Assembly (NCBI GenBank): GCA_023229245.1
Contig: JALNZU010000005.1
Location: 1-64,000 of the forward strand
Length of the DNA: 64,000 bases
Origin: Bacteroidales bacterium
GTDB taxonomy: Bacteria; Bacteroidota; Bacteroidia; Bacteroidales; F082
Direction: 5' to 3'
Each line of letters opens with the position of its first letter. Position 1 is the first letter of the stretch. Below the pieces are notes generated by a model. It worked only from the letters and a program-made list of their open reading frames with translations. It had not been told where the DNA came from and ran no database searches. Shown piece by piece: positions 1 to 10,564 of this stretch. Both the position numbers and the translations under genes were made by a program.

Positions 1-268
1 CCATTTTTCTTCGTGATTGGGCTACAACAGTAAAAGCACTTTTTTTATTCATAACATTTGATTGTCTTCAAAGTTAATAATAGTAATGGTTTTGGAGGTT
101 TTTAGCATTAATTTTGTCCATTAAGCCTGAATTAATGCAGGTCATTCTATGGTTGAAAGCTACCGAAAACTGAAATTCAACCCCTTGTACATCTCAAAGA
201 TTATTATTTTCGTGCCTTTGCAACAATTGCTTTGTCGAAATTGTTAAACAATTTTACTTCATACATAC
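1..268. other. Upstream region of the efflux operon
   Basis: No gene is seen here. An imperfect Bacteroidota -7 box (TGCCTTTG, 213-220, against TAnnTTTG) lies about 50 bases before the efflux adaptor start and is a weak promoter candidate. No regulator gene of TetR or AraC type is visible on this side, so any dedicated regulator would be outside the window. Confidence 0.3.
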
Positions 269-1345
269 ATGACAAAAAAAATTATAAAACGTAGCATAGG
301 TGTTTTACTGACCATAGGTGTTTTGTTACTATTGTTTTTCAACAAGGGTGGTTTTTTCAGCCGTTCGGCTGATCGATCGGCCTTAACCGGCACCCGGCAA
401 CAGGCTGTGTTACCTGTACGGGCTACTGTGGTGTATCCCGAGCCAATGAAAGACCTGATAGTAGTAACCGGCTCGCTGCTGCCCGATGAGCAGGTTGAAC
501 TATCTGCCGAAGCTTCGGGACGTATAGAAACTATTTATTTTGAAGAAGGCCGGCCAGTAAAAAAAGGTGATCTGTTGGTTACCATCAATAATGCCGACCT
601 GCAAGCACAAATTTCACGTAATGAGTATCAGTTGAAATTGGCCAAAGATAGGGAAGCTCGTCAACGTATCTTGTTTGAAAGGGAAGCCATCAGCCAGCAA
701 AACTATGATCAGGTTGTAACCGAGATGAACTCTTTACAGGCTGAAGCAGAGCTTTTACAAGCTCAGTTAGACAAAACGATGATCAAAGCTCCTTTCGATG
801 GTGTGTTGGGCCTGCGGTTGCTGAGCGAAGGAAGTTATGTAAGCCCGGGTACAAAAATTGTCAGGTTAGCCCGCTCCATGCCATTGAAGATTGACTTTAG
901 TGTACCTGAACGCTATGCAAGTTATATCCATATTGGTACACCGCTGAAGTTTAGAGTAGAAAACCATACCGGCAACTTTGATGCAGTGGTATATGCTGTT
1001 GAACCAGTCATTGATCCAAAAAGCAGAAGTTTGAACGCCAGAGCATTATATCCTAACGAAAAGGGCCATTTGGTTCCTGGCACTTTTGCCCGTATAGAGA
1101 TAGCCGCATCTAATCTGTTGGATGCATTGCAGGTACCAGCCGAAGCCATCATACCCGAGATGGGTACTAACAAAGTGTTTGTGTATCGAAATGGACTTGC
1201 ACAACAAATGCTTATAGTGGCAGGCTTGCGTACAGAAAGTCATGTACAGATACTGGAAGGCTTGCAGGCAGGAGATACCGTGCTTACCTCCGGATTGTTA
1301 CAGCTTCGTTCGGGTATGCCTGTTGAACTATCCCAAATTCGTTAA
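269..1345 (+). CDS. RND efflux periplasmic adaptor (HlyD/MFP family)
   Basis: This is the membrane-fusion subunit that links an inner-membrane RND pump to an outer-membrane TolC channel. An N-terminal hydrophobic anchor lies near residues 10-24. A split lipoyl-like domain follows, with the half-motif EEGRPVKKGDLLVTINNADL near residue 92 and its partner KAPFDGVLGLRLLSEGSYV near 173. Between them is a helical hairpin (about 105-170) that would contact TolC. A beta-barrel and membrane-proximal domain complete the protein. At 358 residues the length is usual for the family. It is the first gene of a tight operon, with the RND permease starting 3 bases after its stop. The substrate cannot be read from the sequence; drugs, detergents or fatty acids are all possible. 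Confidence 0.93.
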   Translation: MTKKIIKRSIGVLLTIGVLLLLFFNKGGFFSRSADRSALTGTRQQAVLPVRATVVYPEPMKDLIVVTGSLLPDEQVELSAEASGRIETIYFEEGRPVKKGDLLVTINNADLQAQISRNEYQLKLAKDREARQRILFEREAISQQNYDQVVTEMNSLQAEAELLQAQLDKTMIKAPFDGVLGLRLLSEGSYVSPGTKIVRLARSMPLKIDFSVPERYASYIHIGTPLKFRVENHTGNFDAVVYAVEPVIDPKSRSLNARALYPNEKGHLVPGTFARIEIAASNLLDALQVPAEAIIPEMGTNKVFVYRNGLAQQMLIVAGLRTESHVQILEGLQAGDTVLTSGLLQLRSGMPVELSQIR

Positions 1346-1348
1346 GCC

Positions 1349-4300
1349 ATGAGTTTATCTTCACTAAGTATTCAACGGCCGGTATTGGCTACTGTTATGT
1401 CGATTGTGATCATTCTGTTTGGGATCATAGGCATGATGTCGTTGGGAGTGCGTGAATATCCCAGCGTTGATCCACCCATCATTACAGTAAGCACTAGTTA
1501 TGTGGGAGCTAATGCCGATGTGATCGAAACACAGATTACCGAGCCCTTGGAAGAATCGATCAACGGGATAGCAGGAATCCGATCGCTAAGCTCTATCAGC
1601 CGTGATGGTGCTAGTAGCATCACTGTCGAGTTTGATCTGTCGATTGATTTAGAGACGGCAGCTAACGACGTGCGCGATAAGGTGTCGCGAGCGTTATGGA
1701 AACTCCCACCCGATGCCGAGCCACCTATAGTAGCTAAAGCCGATGCCGATGCTAATGCAATCATTTTTTTGAATATCAAAAGCGAACAGCGTTCTTTGCT
1801 CGAACTAACCGAAATAGCTGAACGAACCTTTAAAGAAGCTCTGCAAACCATACCTGGTGTTAGCGAAATACAAATCTGGGGAGCTAAGGAATATTCTATG
1901 CGACTGTGGATAGATCCTTCACTGCTGATGGCATATAACCTTAGCCCCCTGGATGTTCGAAATGCATTGCAACGAGAAAACCTAGAGCTGCCCTCCGGCC
2001 GGATCGAAGGCAATACAGTGGAACTTACCGTTCGAACTTTAAGCCGGTTACAAACCGTAGAAGATTTTAATAACCTTATAATCAGCGAAACAGAAAATGC
2101 AATTATTCGCCTGCGAGATCTGGGATATGCCGAGCTTTATCCCCTAAATGATCGTACTATACTCCGTCGCGACGGAATACCTATGGTAGGTAATGCCATC
2201 ATACCACAACCCGGCTCAAACCATATCGAAATTGCCGATGAGTTGTACAGACGATTGGACAGGATCAAAACAAATCTGCCGGAAGATATTGAGATAGGTA
2301 TAGGCTTTGACAATACTGATTATATACGAGATGCCATCACCGAAGTAGAACAAACTATTTATCTGGCTTTTATTCTGGTAGTTTTAGTGATCTTTTTCTT
2401 TCTACGCGACTGGCGTACCACCTTGATTCCGGTAACCGTTATCCCTATCTCACTGATAGGCGCCTTCTCTATCATGTATTTTGCCGGATTTTCGATCAAC
2501 ATACTTACTTTACTTGGATTAGTTCTGGCTATTGGAATAGTGGTAGATGATGCCATAGTGGTGATTGAAAACATCTATACCAAGATTGAGCAGGGGATGC
2601 CTCCTCGTCAGGCAGGGTTAGAAGGATCGGCAGAGATTTTCTTTGCTATCGTTGCAACGACTATCGCTCTGGCTACAGTTTTTCTTCCTGTAATTTTTCT
2701 GGAAGGTATTACCGGACGACTATTTCGAGAGTTTGGGGTAGTGTTATCGGGCTCGGTTATCATATCGGCTTTTGTGGCATTAACCCTAACACCAATGCTC
2801 TCAACCCGTTTGCTTAAACCCAGAGATAAACAAAACTGGCTATACGAAAAAACCGAACCATTTTTTAACTATCTGACTACAGCCTACGAGAACAGTCTGA
2901 AGGCTTTTCTCCACCGTCGATGGCTTGCCTTTGTGATCATTATTGTTTCGGCAGCTTTGATCTTTCTTCTGGGAAGTCAGCTGTCGTCAGAGTTAGCTCC
3001 TTTAGAAGACCGCTCTGGCATGATGGCCCGTGCTGTAGGCCCCGAAGGTAGCACTTTTGAGTTTATGGAAAGCTATGTGAAAGAGGTCATACAGCTGATA
3101 AACCGCGAGGTGCCCGAAACCTATTCCTTAGTAACTATTACATCGCCCGGATATGGAGGTGCAAGCTCGGTGAACTCGGCCGTAGCACGTATCCGACTGA
3201 TTGAACCAGATCAAAGAAAAAGAACCCAACAGGAAATAGCAGATGCATTGACAGTTGAATTAGCTAAACTTAGTCAGGTACGTACTTTTGTCATGCAAGA
3301 TCAGTCAATAGGCCAAAGAGGAGGTATGCCAGTTCAATATGTCGTTCAAGCTCCTAATCTAGATGACTTGAAAAGGATATTACCCGATTTTATGAGCGAA
3401 GTGATGAAAAGCGATGTGTTCCAGTTTGCCGATCTGAACCTGAAGTTTAACAAACCCGAACTCCAAGTATCTATCAACCGTGAGAAAGCACGCTCTATGG
3501 GAGTGTCGGCACAAGATATTGCACAAACCTTGCAACTTACCCTTAGCGGACAACGGTTTGGATATTTTATTATGAATGGCAAGCAGTATCAGGTAGTAGG
3601 ACAGTTAGAAAGATCGCATCGTCAGCAGCCAATGGATTTAGAAAATCTGTTTGTGAAAAATAAAGACGGTCAGATGATACAGCTTTCTAATCTGGTAACG
3701 CTGACCGAACAAACAAACCCACCTGCCTTGTACAGATATAATCGTTTTGTGTCGGCTACTATCTCGGCTAATCCGGTTACCGGTAAGACTATTGGGGATG
3801 GGATAGAAGAAATGAATCGCATTGGGCAGTTGGTGTTGGACGATACCTTTAGTACCGCTTTAGCCGGAGCATCCAAAGACTTTGAAGAAAGCTCTTCAAG
3901 CTTAGTGTTTGCGTTTACACTTGCCCTGATCCTGATATTTTTAGTACTGGCAGCCCAGTTTGAAAGCTATCGCGACCCGCTAATCATTATGTTTACAGTT
4001 CCTTTAGCATTAGCCGGAGCCGTCATCACACTATGGTATTTCAATAAAACCCTGAATATATTCAGTCAGATAGGTATTATTATGCTCATAGGCTTGGTAT
4101 CGAAAAACGGTATCTTAATAGTTGAATTTGCCAATCAGCGTAAGGCTGCAGGATGGAACAAAGCTGACGCCATTTTGAATGCAGCCGTTGTGCGTTTCCG
4201 ACCTATCTTAATGACCAGTTTATCAACCATATTAGGTGCTGTACCTATTGCTCTGGCATTAGGAGCTGGATCGGCAAGCCGAGCCTCGATGGGTACAGCT

Positions 4301-4450
4301 ATTATCGGTGGATTGACCTTTTCAACATTGCTTACCTTATATGTGATACCTGCCATGTATAGCTATATATCTGAGAAAGATAAATCGACATCAAATGTGG
4401 GAAAAATAGAAGAAATGAATGAAATAGCCACAGAGGAGTTGAAACCATGA
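1349..4450 (+). CDS. RND multidrug efflux permease (AcrB/MexB-like, HAE1 type)
   Basis: Inner-membrane proton-driven pump of the resistance-nodulation-division superfamily, 1033 residues, full length. It has twelve predicted membrane helices in two homologous halves and two large periplasmic loops. The proton-relay residues are intact: the adjacent Asp400-Asp401 pair in VVDDAIVVIENI matches AcrB Asp407/Asp408, and Lys919 in VSKNGILIVEFANQ matches AcrB Lys940. Those residues and the absence of metal-pump (CusA) signatures favour an organic-substrate HAE1 pump. The gene follows the adaptor by 3 bases and overlaps the outer-membrane factor start by 4 bases (ATGA), so the three subunits are probably translated from one message. 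Confidence 0.95.
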   Translation: MSLSSLSIQRPVLATVMSIVIILFGIIGMMSLGVREYPSVDPPIITVSTSYVGANADVIETQITEPLEESINGIAGIRSLSSISRDGASSITVEFDLSIDLETAANDVRDKVSRALWKLPPDAEPPIVAKADADANAIIFLNIKSEQRSLLELTEIAERTFKEALQTIPGVSEIQIWGAKEYSMRLWIDPSLLMAYNLSPLDVRNALQRENLELPSGRIEGNTVELTVRTLSRLQTVEDFNNLIISETENAIIRLRDLGYAELYPLNDRTILRRDGIPMVGNAIIPQPGSNHIEIADELYRRLDRIKTNLPEDIEIGIGFDNTDYIRDAITEVEQTIYLAFILVVLVIFFFLRDWRTTLIPVTVIPISLIGAFSIMYFAGFSINILTLLGLVLAIGIVVDDAIVVIENIYTKIEQGMPPRQAGLEGSAEIFFAIVATTIALATVFLPVIFLEGITGRLFREFGVVLSGSVIISAFVALTLTPMLSTRLLKPRDKQNWLYEKTEPFFNYLTTAYENSLKAFLHRRWLAFVIIIVSAALIFLLGSQLSSELAPLEDRSGMMARAVGPEGSTFEFMESYVKEVIQLINREVPETYSLVTITSPGYGGASSVNSAVARIRLIEPDQRKRTQQEIADALTVELAKLSQVRTFVMQDQSIGQRGGMPVQYVVQAPNLDDLKRILPDFMSEVMKSDVFQFADLNLKFNKPELQVSINREKARSMGVSAQDIAQTLQLTLSGQRFGYFIMNGKQYQVVGQLERSHRQQPMDLENLFVKNKDGQMIQLSNLVTLTEQTNPPALYRYNRFVSATISANPVTGKTIGDGIEEMNRIGQLVLDDTFSTALAGASKDFEESSSSLVFAFTLALILIFLVLAAQFESYRDPLIIMFTVPLALAGAVITLWYFNKTLNIFSQIGIIMLIGLVSKNGILIVEFANQRKAAGWNKADAILNAAVVRFRPILMTSLSTILGAVPIALALGAGSASRASMGTAIIGGLTFSTLLTLYVIPAMYSYISEKDKSTSNVGKIEEMNEIATEELKP

Positions 4451-5820
4451 GAAAGATATCAATAGGTTTTATCATGGCGTATCAACAAAAATTATCAAAC
4501 TTTAAAAGGATGAAGCAGTATATATGGATCATTCTGTTAGCCGGTATGCTGATGAATGACGGGCTTCAAGCACAGGAAAAGTTAGATCTCAAACAAGCCA
4601 TACAGATCGGTATGGAACAAAACTACGGGATCAGATTAGTTGAACAAGATGTGGCTATTGCAAAAAATAACCGGCAAGTTGGGAATGCCGGTATGCTACC
4701 CGTGCTCAACATAAGTGGGTCACAGAATTATAGTACGACTAATTCAAGGCAGGAGTTTTTTGAAGGTAGGATAAACGATATTGATGGAGCCAGATCGGAT
4801 GCACTGAATGCGGGTATACAGCTTAACTGGACTATTTTCGACGGATTGGCTATGTTCAGAAGACTAGACCAGCTCGCATTGTTAGAGGAAAAATCTGAAC
4901 TAGAACTACTGTTGGAAGTAGAACAGACGATCAACAATATATATACGTTGTATTATACCTTGGTACAACTATATCAGCAGCGCATTGTCATCGAAAAAAC
5001 ATTAGCTATTGGGTTAGAACGATATCAGTTGGCTGCCAGTAACTTAGAGACCGGTGCAGGCTCCAGATTAGAGTTGCTGCAGGCACAAGTTGATCTGAAT
5101 GCCGATAGTGCGTTGTATGTTAACCTGCAGGATCAGTGTTCACAAATAAGTATTCAACTCAATCAGCTGATGGGGCGTACACCTAATATCCGCTTTACTG
5201 TGGAAGATTCCATACAATTTAATCCTCACCTTGATCTGGAAATACTAACACAGCAAATGCTTGAGAATAATACTCTGTTAACTCTGGCACGAAGGGATGA
5301 ACAATTAGCTCAATTAGCACTGAAAGAACTAAAAGGCCGGCAGTTGCCCGAGATAGGAATAAATCTGGGATACAATTATACCGATCAACATAGCCAATCG
5401 GGATTTATGCTTCAGAACCGATCGGCAGGCATTGCCTATGGTGTAAATGCTACCATGAATTTGTTCAACGGATTGAATACACGAAGAGAAAAACAAAATA
5501 TCAAGATCGGGATTGAGCGTAACCGGATACGTACCGAATCATTAGAAACAGAATTGATGGCAGAATTGCTTCAATATCATAATAGCTATACCAATAAGCT
5601 GCGGCTACTTGCTATGGAACGGCAAAATCTGTTTACAGCTAACGAAAATCTCGATATTGCATCCGAGCGCTTTAAAGTAGGCGATCTGCCAGGCCTCGAA
5701 TTTCGTGAAGCACAACGAAACTTCCTGGCAGCCGAACTGCGATACAACAATCTGATGCTCGAAATAAAAATTTTAGAAACCGCATTGTATCAGCTCTCGG
5801 CAAACTTATCAATACGCTAA
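4447..5820 (+). CDS. TolC-family outer-membrane efflux protein
   Basis: Outer-membrane channel of the tripartite pump, 457 residues. It shows the duplicated outer-membrane efflux protein architecture: two repeats each with long coiled helices rich in Gln/Leu/Glu (for example the segment around residues 190-240) and short barrel strands. The start overlaps the permease stop (ATGA). A second ATG at 4510 directly begins a clean signal peptide (MKQYIWIILLAGMLMNDGLQA) and has a purine-rich stretch before it, so the mature protein is the same but the true initiation site may be 4510. No lipobox is seen, so it is a Sec-exported, non-lipidated member. It is the last gene of the operon. Confidence 0.92.
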   Translation: MRKISIGFIMAYQQKLSNFKRMKQYIWIILLAGMLMNDGLQAQEKLDLKQAIQIGMEQNYGIRLVEQDVAIAKNNRQVGNAGMLPVLNISGSQNYSTTNSRQEFFEGRINDIDGARSDALNAGIQLNWTIFDGLAMFRRLDQLALLEEKSELELLLEVEQTINNIYTLYYTLVQLYQQRIVIEKTLAIGLERYQLAASNLETGAGSRLELLQAQVDLNADSALYVNLQDQCSQISIQLNQLMGRTPNIRFTVEDSIQFNPHLDLEILTQQMLENNTLLTLARRDEQLAQLALKELKGRQLPEIGINLGYNYTDQHSQSGFMLQNRSAGIAYGVNATMNLFNGLNTRREKQNIKIGIERNRIRTESLETELMAELLQYHNSYTNKLRLLAMERQNLFTANENLDIASERFKVGDLPGLEFREAQRNFLAAELRYNNLMLEIKILETALYQLSANLSIR

Positions 5821-5893
5821 AAAATTTCCGTACTGATCCGGCTTGTTAAAAGATTATCTTCAGAACAGGGCAGAAAGTATAGATCGTACTTTG

Positions 5894-5901
5894 TATATTT
5901 G
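5894..5901 (+). promoter_or_regulatory. Candidate -7 promoter box for the hybrid kinase
   Basis: TATATTTG matches the Bacteroidota TAnnTTTG box, about 150 bases before the kinase start. No clear -33 TTTG is seen. The separate promoter would detach the kinase from the efflux operon. Confidence 0.3.
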
Positions 5902-6048
5902 TAGCTTACTATTTGTTTGTAAAATGAAGTAGATATCCTTCAAGCTGTTTTTGATCATTGTTACTACATGAAAAGTACTTAGAAATCAGACTAAACAAGT
6001 ATCTATTGTGTGATTTTAAGTGATGTAAAATAATTTGAGAAAAAACAT

Positions 6049-9000
6049 ATGCAAATAGATATATCCACTTTACAACTGATAATTGATCAGCTTGATGGGG
6101 CTGTTTTTGTGTTAGATGAACAAGGATTTATTTTGTTTACTAACCATGCCGGAGGAAAGTTGCTGAATGCCGAACCGGATGAACTTTTAAAGCAGAATTT
6201 CTTTTCAAGAGTTGCTTCTATAGAACATTTTGACCCTACAATCAATACACAACAGGATAACGATCGGCAAGCAACCTATGTGTTGTCGTTTAAAGATCAG
6301 GACAAGACAACAGTTGAATGGCCTTTCAGCAAACAACTCATTCACGAGAATGGAAAATCCTATATTATTTGGCAACAGCTAGCCTATAAGGGACACCTCA
6401 CCGACGAGCTAAACAGAGATGATTACTATTTATCCCTTTTAAACACCATCCCTGATTTGTTGTTTGTGATGAATCCGCAGCGACAAGTTACTGCTTTTCA
6501 CAGCCTTTCATACAGCGAATTGTATAAGTCGCCTGATGTGATCATGGGAAAAACGTTTTCACAGCTACTGCCCGAAAACGTGTCAACTGTTATTAACGAG
6601 GCGTTGAATCAGGCAGAAAAGCACGGATTTGCAAAAGGATATGTGTATTGCTTAGAAATACATGGAGTTGAACAATGGTATGAACTATCGGTCAAATATG
6701 CGCAAACTAGTATAAAGGCTACGTTTATTGCACTGATACGTAATATAAGTCAATCACGACAGTATGAACATGAGATAGCCGAATACGAAGCCCGATTTCG
6801 TAGCTTTATCGACCAAAGCAATCATGGTTCTGTATTAATTGATGAACAAGGACAAATCGTGATTTGGAGTAAGGCGATGACACAAATAACAGGTGTCACA
6901 GCAACTGAAGTTAGCGGAAAGTATATATGGGAAGTGTTGTCGGATATGCTGCCCGAAAGCAAACAAGATTTAACAAAACTCCAAAATAAGCTCAAGCAAA
7001 ATATATTAGATTTCTATAGCGGGAAGAATTCCTATTTTGCCGGCCATACCATAGAACGGCAAATTGTGAATGCCAATGGTGAGTCAGTAATAGTGAGTAC
7101 CATGTATTTCCCGGTTCATTACAAAGACAAAACTATCTTAGGAGCTATCATCTCGGATATTACCAAGCAAAAGCGAATGGAGCTTGCTCTACGAGAAAGT
7201 GAGGAATATATCCGAACCTTGTATTACGACTCGCCGGTAACTGTATTGGTCATCGACTCAGACGATTATACCATTTTTGATATGAATAATGCAGCCCTGC
7301 AGTTTTTTGGGTATACCTCAAGGGAAGAAATACTCAATAGCTCAGTGTTTAATTTAATGCCTCAAAAGAAGGAAATTAAAATACAGTTCAAAAATCATAT
7401 CCAAAGAATTGAACATGACCCTATTGTTAGTTTTGAGTCGGAATTCTTGAGATCTAATGGCGAATTGTGTATTGCTAAAGTGCATTCAATGAACTTGTCG
7501 CTGAAAAATAAAAATTTAACGCAATGCACCTTAATTGATATTACCCAGCGAAGTAAGTTGGAAAATGAACTGCTTGCTAATAACGAACAACTTCGGTTAG
7601 TCACTCATCTATCTATGCGTTTTATAAACTTACCGGCTGATTTGATTGAAACCGAAATAAATAATACTATGGCCCAGATAGGAACCTTTACTGGAGTTGA
7701 CAGGGTGTATATCTTTGATTATCACTGGCAGGATGGCTATATGCAAAATACATTTGAATGGTGTGCAACAGATATAACACCACAAATAGAAAACTTACAA
7801 CATCTTCTGAACGATGAATTTCCTGATTGGGTTGCAGCTCATAAAACCGGACAAATGACTTATTATCCATCTATAGCAGCCTTGCCCCAAACCGACAGCC
7901 TACGCCTGACACTCGAAGCTCAATCAGTTAAATCATTGATAACGATTCCATTGATGATGGATGGCAATAATTGTCTTGGTTTTGTTGGGCTTGATTCAGT
8001 GAAAGAAGAAAGGGCATTTAATGATTTTACGATATCACTGCTACAAATTTTTGCCGAACTGCTAACCAATCTTAAAATTAAACAAAATGTATCTGAATTG
8101 CTGGAAAAGAATAGGACTATCCTTGAAGAGCAAAATGAACAGTTGATCAGACAAAATGAAGAGATCAACAAAAAAAATATTGAATTAGACCACCAAAGGG
8201 AAAAGGCAGAAAAAAGCGATCAGCTAAAAACAGCTTTTTTAAATAATGTGTCGCATGAAATACGAACTCCTTTGAACGGGATCATCGGATTCTCACAGTT
8301 TTTAAATGAAGACGATCTTAGTCAGGAAGACAGGGAAGAGTTTGTATCCGCATTGAATATTAGCGTCAACCGATTGACAGATACCATTAATAATATCATG
8401 GATACATCCCTGATCATGTCAGGTAATTTAAACATACATTTTGAACCCGTACAGCTTCAATTATTAGCTGAAGAGATATATTTTAGATTCAACCCAGATG
8501 CAGTAGCAAAAGAATTAGATTTCGATTATTCGGTCGAAGGTAGTGATGTTGAGTTTGTTACAGATTATTCTATGCTCAAAAAAATACTTAACGAATTGGT
8601 TTTAAATGCTATAAAATATACTGCGGTTGGAAAGATTGCTTTTAGCATGCACTACGACCACCAACAGTTGCAAATTTGGGTAGAAGATACTGGAAAAGGG
8701 ATCTCCGATTCTGCCTTTTCACGCATTTTCAATCCTTTTGAACAGGAAGATGTGTCAAGTACCCGCCAATTTGAAGGCAGCGGATTAGGTCTGGCAATAG
8801 TAAAAGGTTTTGTCGACTTGCTGAATGGAACTATACAGATTAGTTCACAAGCCGATATAGGAACTATGATTATGCTAACCATACCCAATCAGGTGAAAAC
8901 ACAAGAAGAAAATATGATAAAAGAAAAAGAAAAAAAAGAAACAACAACAGCCAAAAGCACTATCTTGGTTGTTGAAGACGAAGAATTGAACGTGATGTAT

Positions 9001-9309
9001 GTCAAACGAATTTTCAAACAGGATAATTTTAACCTGCTCTTTGCAAGAAATGGAGAATTAGCTGTTGAGATAGTTGATCAAACGCCTGCTATAGACCTGA
9101 TACTAATGGATATTAAAATGCCTGTTATGGATGGTCTTGAAGCGACACGTCTTATCAAAGAATCAAAACCCGATATACCCGTCATAGCTGTAACAGCATA
9201 TGCCACCAGCGATGATCGTCATGCTGCATTATCGGCCGGTTGTGATGACTATATCTCAAAACCATTCGTTGCAAAAGATTTGATGGAAATTGTCAGAAAA
9301 TTTATTTGA
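6049..9309 (+). CDS. Hybrid sensor histidine kinase/response regulator with four PAS and one GAF domain
   Basis: A 1086-residue cytoplasmic sensor with no convincing membrane helix or signal peptide. In order it has PAS domains at about 1-110, 125-235, 245-375 and 385-510, a GAF-like domain at about 525-690, a coiled-coil linker at about 690-730, HisKA with phospho-acceptor His736 in the motif NNVSHEIRTPLNG, and a HATPase domain with N, G1 (DTGKGIS) and G2 (GSGLGLAIVKG) boxes. A C-terminal receiver has acceptor Asp1021 (LILMDIKMPVMDG) and the conserved Lys in YISKPF. There is no DNA-binding output domain and no partner regulator next to it, so phosphate probably passes to an Hpt or regulator encoded elsewhere. 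The input signal is unknown. Confidence 0.93.
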   Translation: MQIDISTLQLIIDQLDGAVFVLDEQGFILFTNHAGGKLLNAEPDELLKQNFFSRVASIEHFDPTINTQQDNDRQATYVLSFKDQDKTTVEWPFSKQLIHENGKSYIIWQQLAYKGHLTDELNRDDYYLSLLNTIPDLLFVMNPQRQVTAFHSLSYSELYKSPDVIMGKTFSQLLPENVSTVINEALNQAEKHGFAKGYVYCLEIHGVEQWYELSVKYAQTSIKATFIALIRNISQSRQYEHEIAEYEARFRSFIDQSNHGSVLIDEQGQIVIWSKAMTQITGVTATEVSGKYIWEVLSDMLPESKQDLTKLQNKLKQNILDFYSGKNSYFAGHTIERQIVNANGESVIVSTMYFPVHYKDKTILGAIISDITKQKRMELALRESEEYIRTLYYDSPVTVLVIDSDDYTIFDMNNAALQFFGYTSREEILNSSVFNLMPQKKEIKIQFKNHIQRIEHDPIVSFESEFLRSNGELCIAKVHSMNLSLKNKNLTQCTLIDITQRSKLENELLANNEQLRLVTHLSMRFINLPADLIETEINNTMAQIGTFTGVDRVYIFDYHWQDGYMQNTFEWCATDITPQIENLQHLLNDEFPDWVAAHKTGQMTYYPSIAALPQTDSLRLTLEAQSVKSLITIPLMMDGNNCLGFVGLDSVKEERAFNDFTISLLQIFAELLTNLKIKQNVSELLEKNRTILEEQNEQLIRQNEEINKKNIELDHQREKAEKSDQLKTAFLNNVSHEIRTPLNGIIGFSQFLNEDDLSQEDREEFVSALNISVNRLTDTINNIMDTSLIMSGNLNIHFEPVQLQLLAEEIYFRFNPDAVAKELDFDYSVEGSDVEFVTDYSMLKKILNELVLNAIKYTAVGKIAFSMHYDHQQLQIWVEDTGKGISDSAFSRIFNPFEQEDVSSTRQFEGSGLGLAIVKGFVDLLNGTIQISSQADIGTMIMLTIPNQVKTQEENMIKEKEKKETTTAKSTILVVEDEELNVMYVKRIFKQDNFNLLFARNGELAVEIVDQTPAIDLILMDIKMPVMDGLEATRLIKESKPDIPVIAVTAYATSDDRHAALSAGCDDYISKPFVAKDLMEIVRKFI

Positions 9310-9401
9310 GTATCATTGAACTGTTTAACCTTTTATAACGAGCTGTCTATCAGTAACTGCCATAGCCGGCTACATAATAAGTATATCAATATCTTATTGA
9401 G

Positions 9402-10514
9402 ATGGTAAAGCCCGGGCTTTTATATCGCTTTTTGAAATGGTATGTACCAATAGGACTGCATGTTTTTTACCGAAAACTACAAGTATCGGGATTGGAGCAT
9501 GTTCCTTTGAAAGGGCCTGTGATCTTTGCTGTCAATCATCAAAATGCTTTCATGGATGCGTTGGTGGTTGCTTCAACAACAGCCCGGAATCCATGGTTTA
9601 TTACCAGAGCTAGTGTGTTTCGCTCTGCCACCGCCCGTTATTGGCTTGATAAGCTGCAAATGCTGCCAATCTATAGATTTCGGGATGGACATGCAGAAAT
9701 GAAAAAGAACGATCAGGCTTTTGCCCGATTAAAAAATTTATTACATCAAGAACAAGCGGTGTTAGTGTTCCCCGAAGGAAATCATAACCGGCAATGGAAA
9801 CTGCGACCCCTTCAAAAAGGAATTGCACGAATCGCATTCGACTTTGAATCAGAAGCCGAATTTCTGGCACCATTGAAAATAATTCCAGTGGGATTGCAAT
9901 ACGAAAACCATTTGCACAGTGGCTCCGATCTGCTTGTTTCGTATGGACAGGCTGTTGAAGTAATTGATTATCAAAAAGAATATAAATCGAATCCGGCTAA
10001 AGCGATGCATGCACTGATGGAAGAGCTTGCAAAGCGAATGCAGTCGATAATAGTGCATATCGAATCTCAAGAAAAATATGATGCCATATACAAATCAGTT
10101 ACACAGCGAAATACATTGGAGAATGATTTAAAAGAGAGATTAAACAAGGATCAGAAATATGTAGAAGAGCTTTTAGAAAGAGATTCTATAATCGAACCTG
10201 ATCAGCGGATGATTCCCAATACATGTGTGTTATATAAATGGATATATATTTTGCTGATCATCCCACATTTACTTTCATTATGGGTTGTCCGGTTGATGAT
10301 TAAAAAGACGGTACGCGATGATCACTGGACTTCATCCTTAAAAATAGCCGGTATGTTGTTCATAGCTCCTCTTCTTTATTTACTACAAGCTTGTTTATTG
10401 GCTGTAGCAGGCATTTCATGGGTAGGTTTGTTGTTTTATTTTTTGCTTCTGCCTATAAGTGGTCGTTTGATTATTTTATTTCGTGCCCGGTGCCGGAAAC
10501 ATATTCTCTCATAA
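9402..10514 (+). CDS. PlsC-like glycerolipid acyltransferase with C-terminal membrane segments
   Basis: Member of the 1-acyl-glycerol-3-phosphate acyltransferase superfamily, 370 residues. The catalytic motif is seen as NHQNAFMDAL near residue 47, a Bacteroidota variant with five residues between His and Asp instead of the usual four. Motif III is VFPEGNHNRQWKLRPLQKG near residue 124. After the catalytic domain (about 1-215) comes a charged helical stretch and three hydrophobic segments (about 275-297, 313-332, 333-360) that would anchor it in the inner membrane. It presumably acylates a phospholipid or ornithine/glycine lipid precursor. It stands alone between the kinase and a convergent stress gene. 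The exact acceptor is not determinable here. Confidence 0.85.
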   Translation: MVKPGLLYRFLKWYVPIGLHVFYRKLQVSGLEHVPLKGPVIFAVNHQNAFMDALVVASTTARNPWFITRASVFRSATARYWLDKLQMLPIYRFRDGHAEMKKNDQAFARLKNLLHQEQAVLVFPEGNHNRQWKLRPLQKGIARIAFDFESEAEFLAPLKIIPVGLQYENHLHSGSDLLVSYGQAVEVIDYQKEYKSNPAKAMHALMEELAKRMQSIIVHIESQEKYDAIYKSVTQRNTLENDLKERLNKDQKYVEELLERDSIIEPDQRMIPNTCVLYKWIYILLIIPHLLSLWVVRLMIKKTVRDDHWTSSLKIAGMLFIAPLLYLLQACLLAVAGISWVGLLFYFLLLPISGRLIILFRARCRKHILS

Positions 10515-10564
10515 GAAATACCGGATGAATCGATACGTATTCTGATTTATATCCATTCCGGATT

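Noticed and set aside
1498..2013. 171-codon open frame on the minus strand
   Set aside because: It is a shadow of the RND permease and reads as serine/arginine-rich nonsense.
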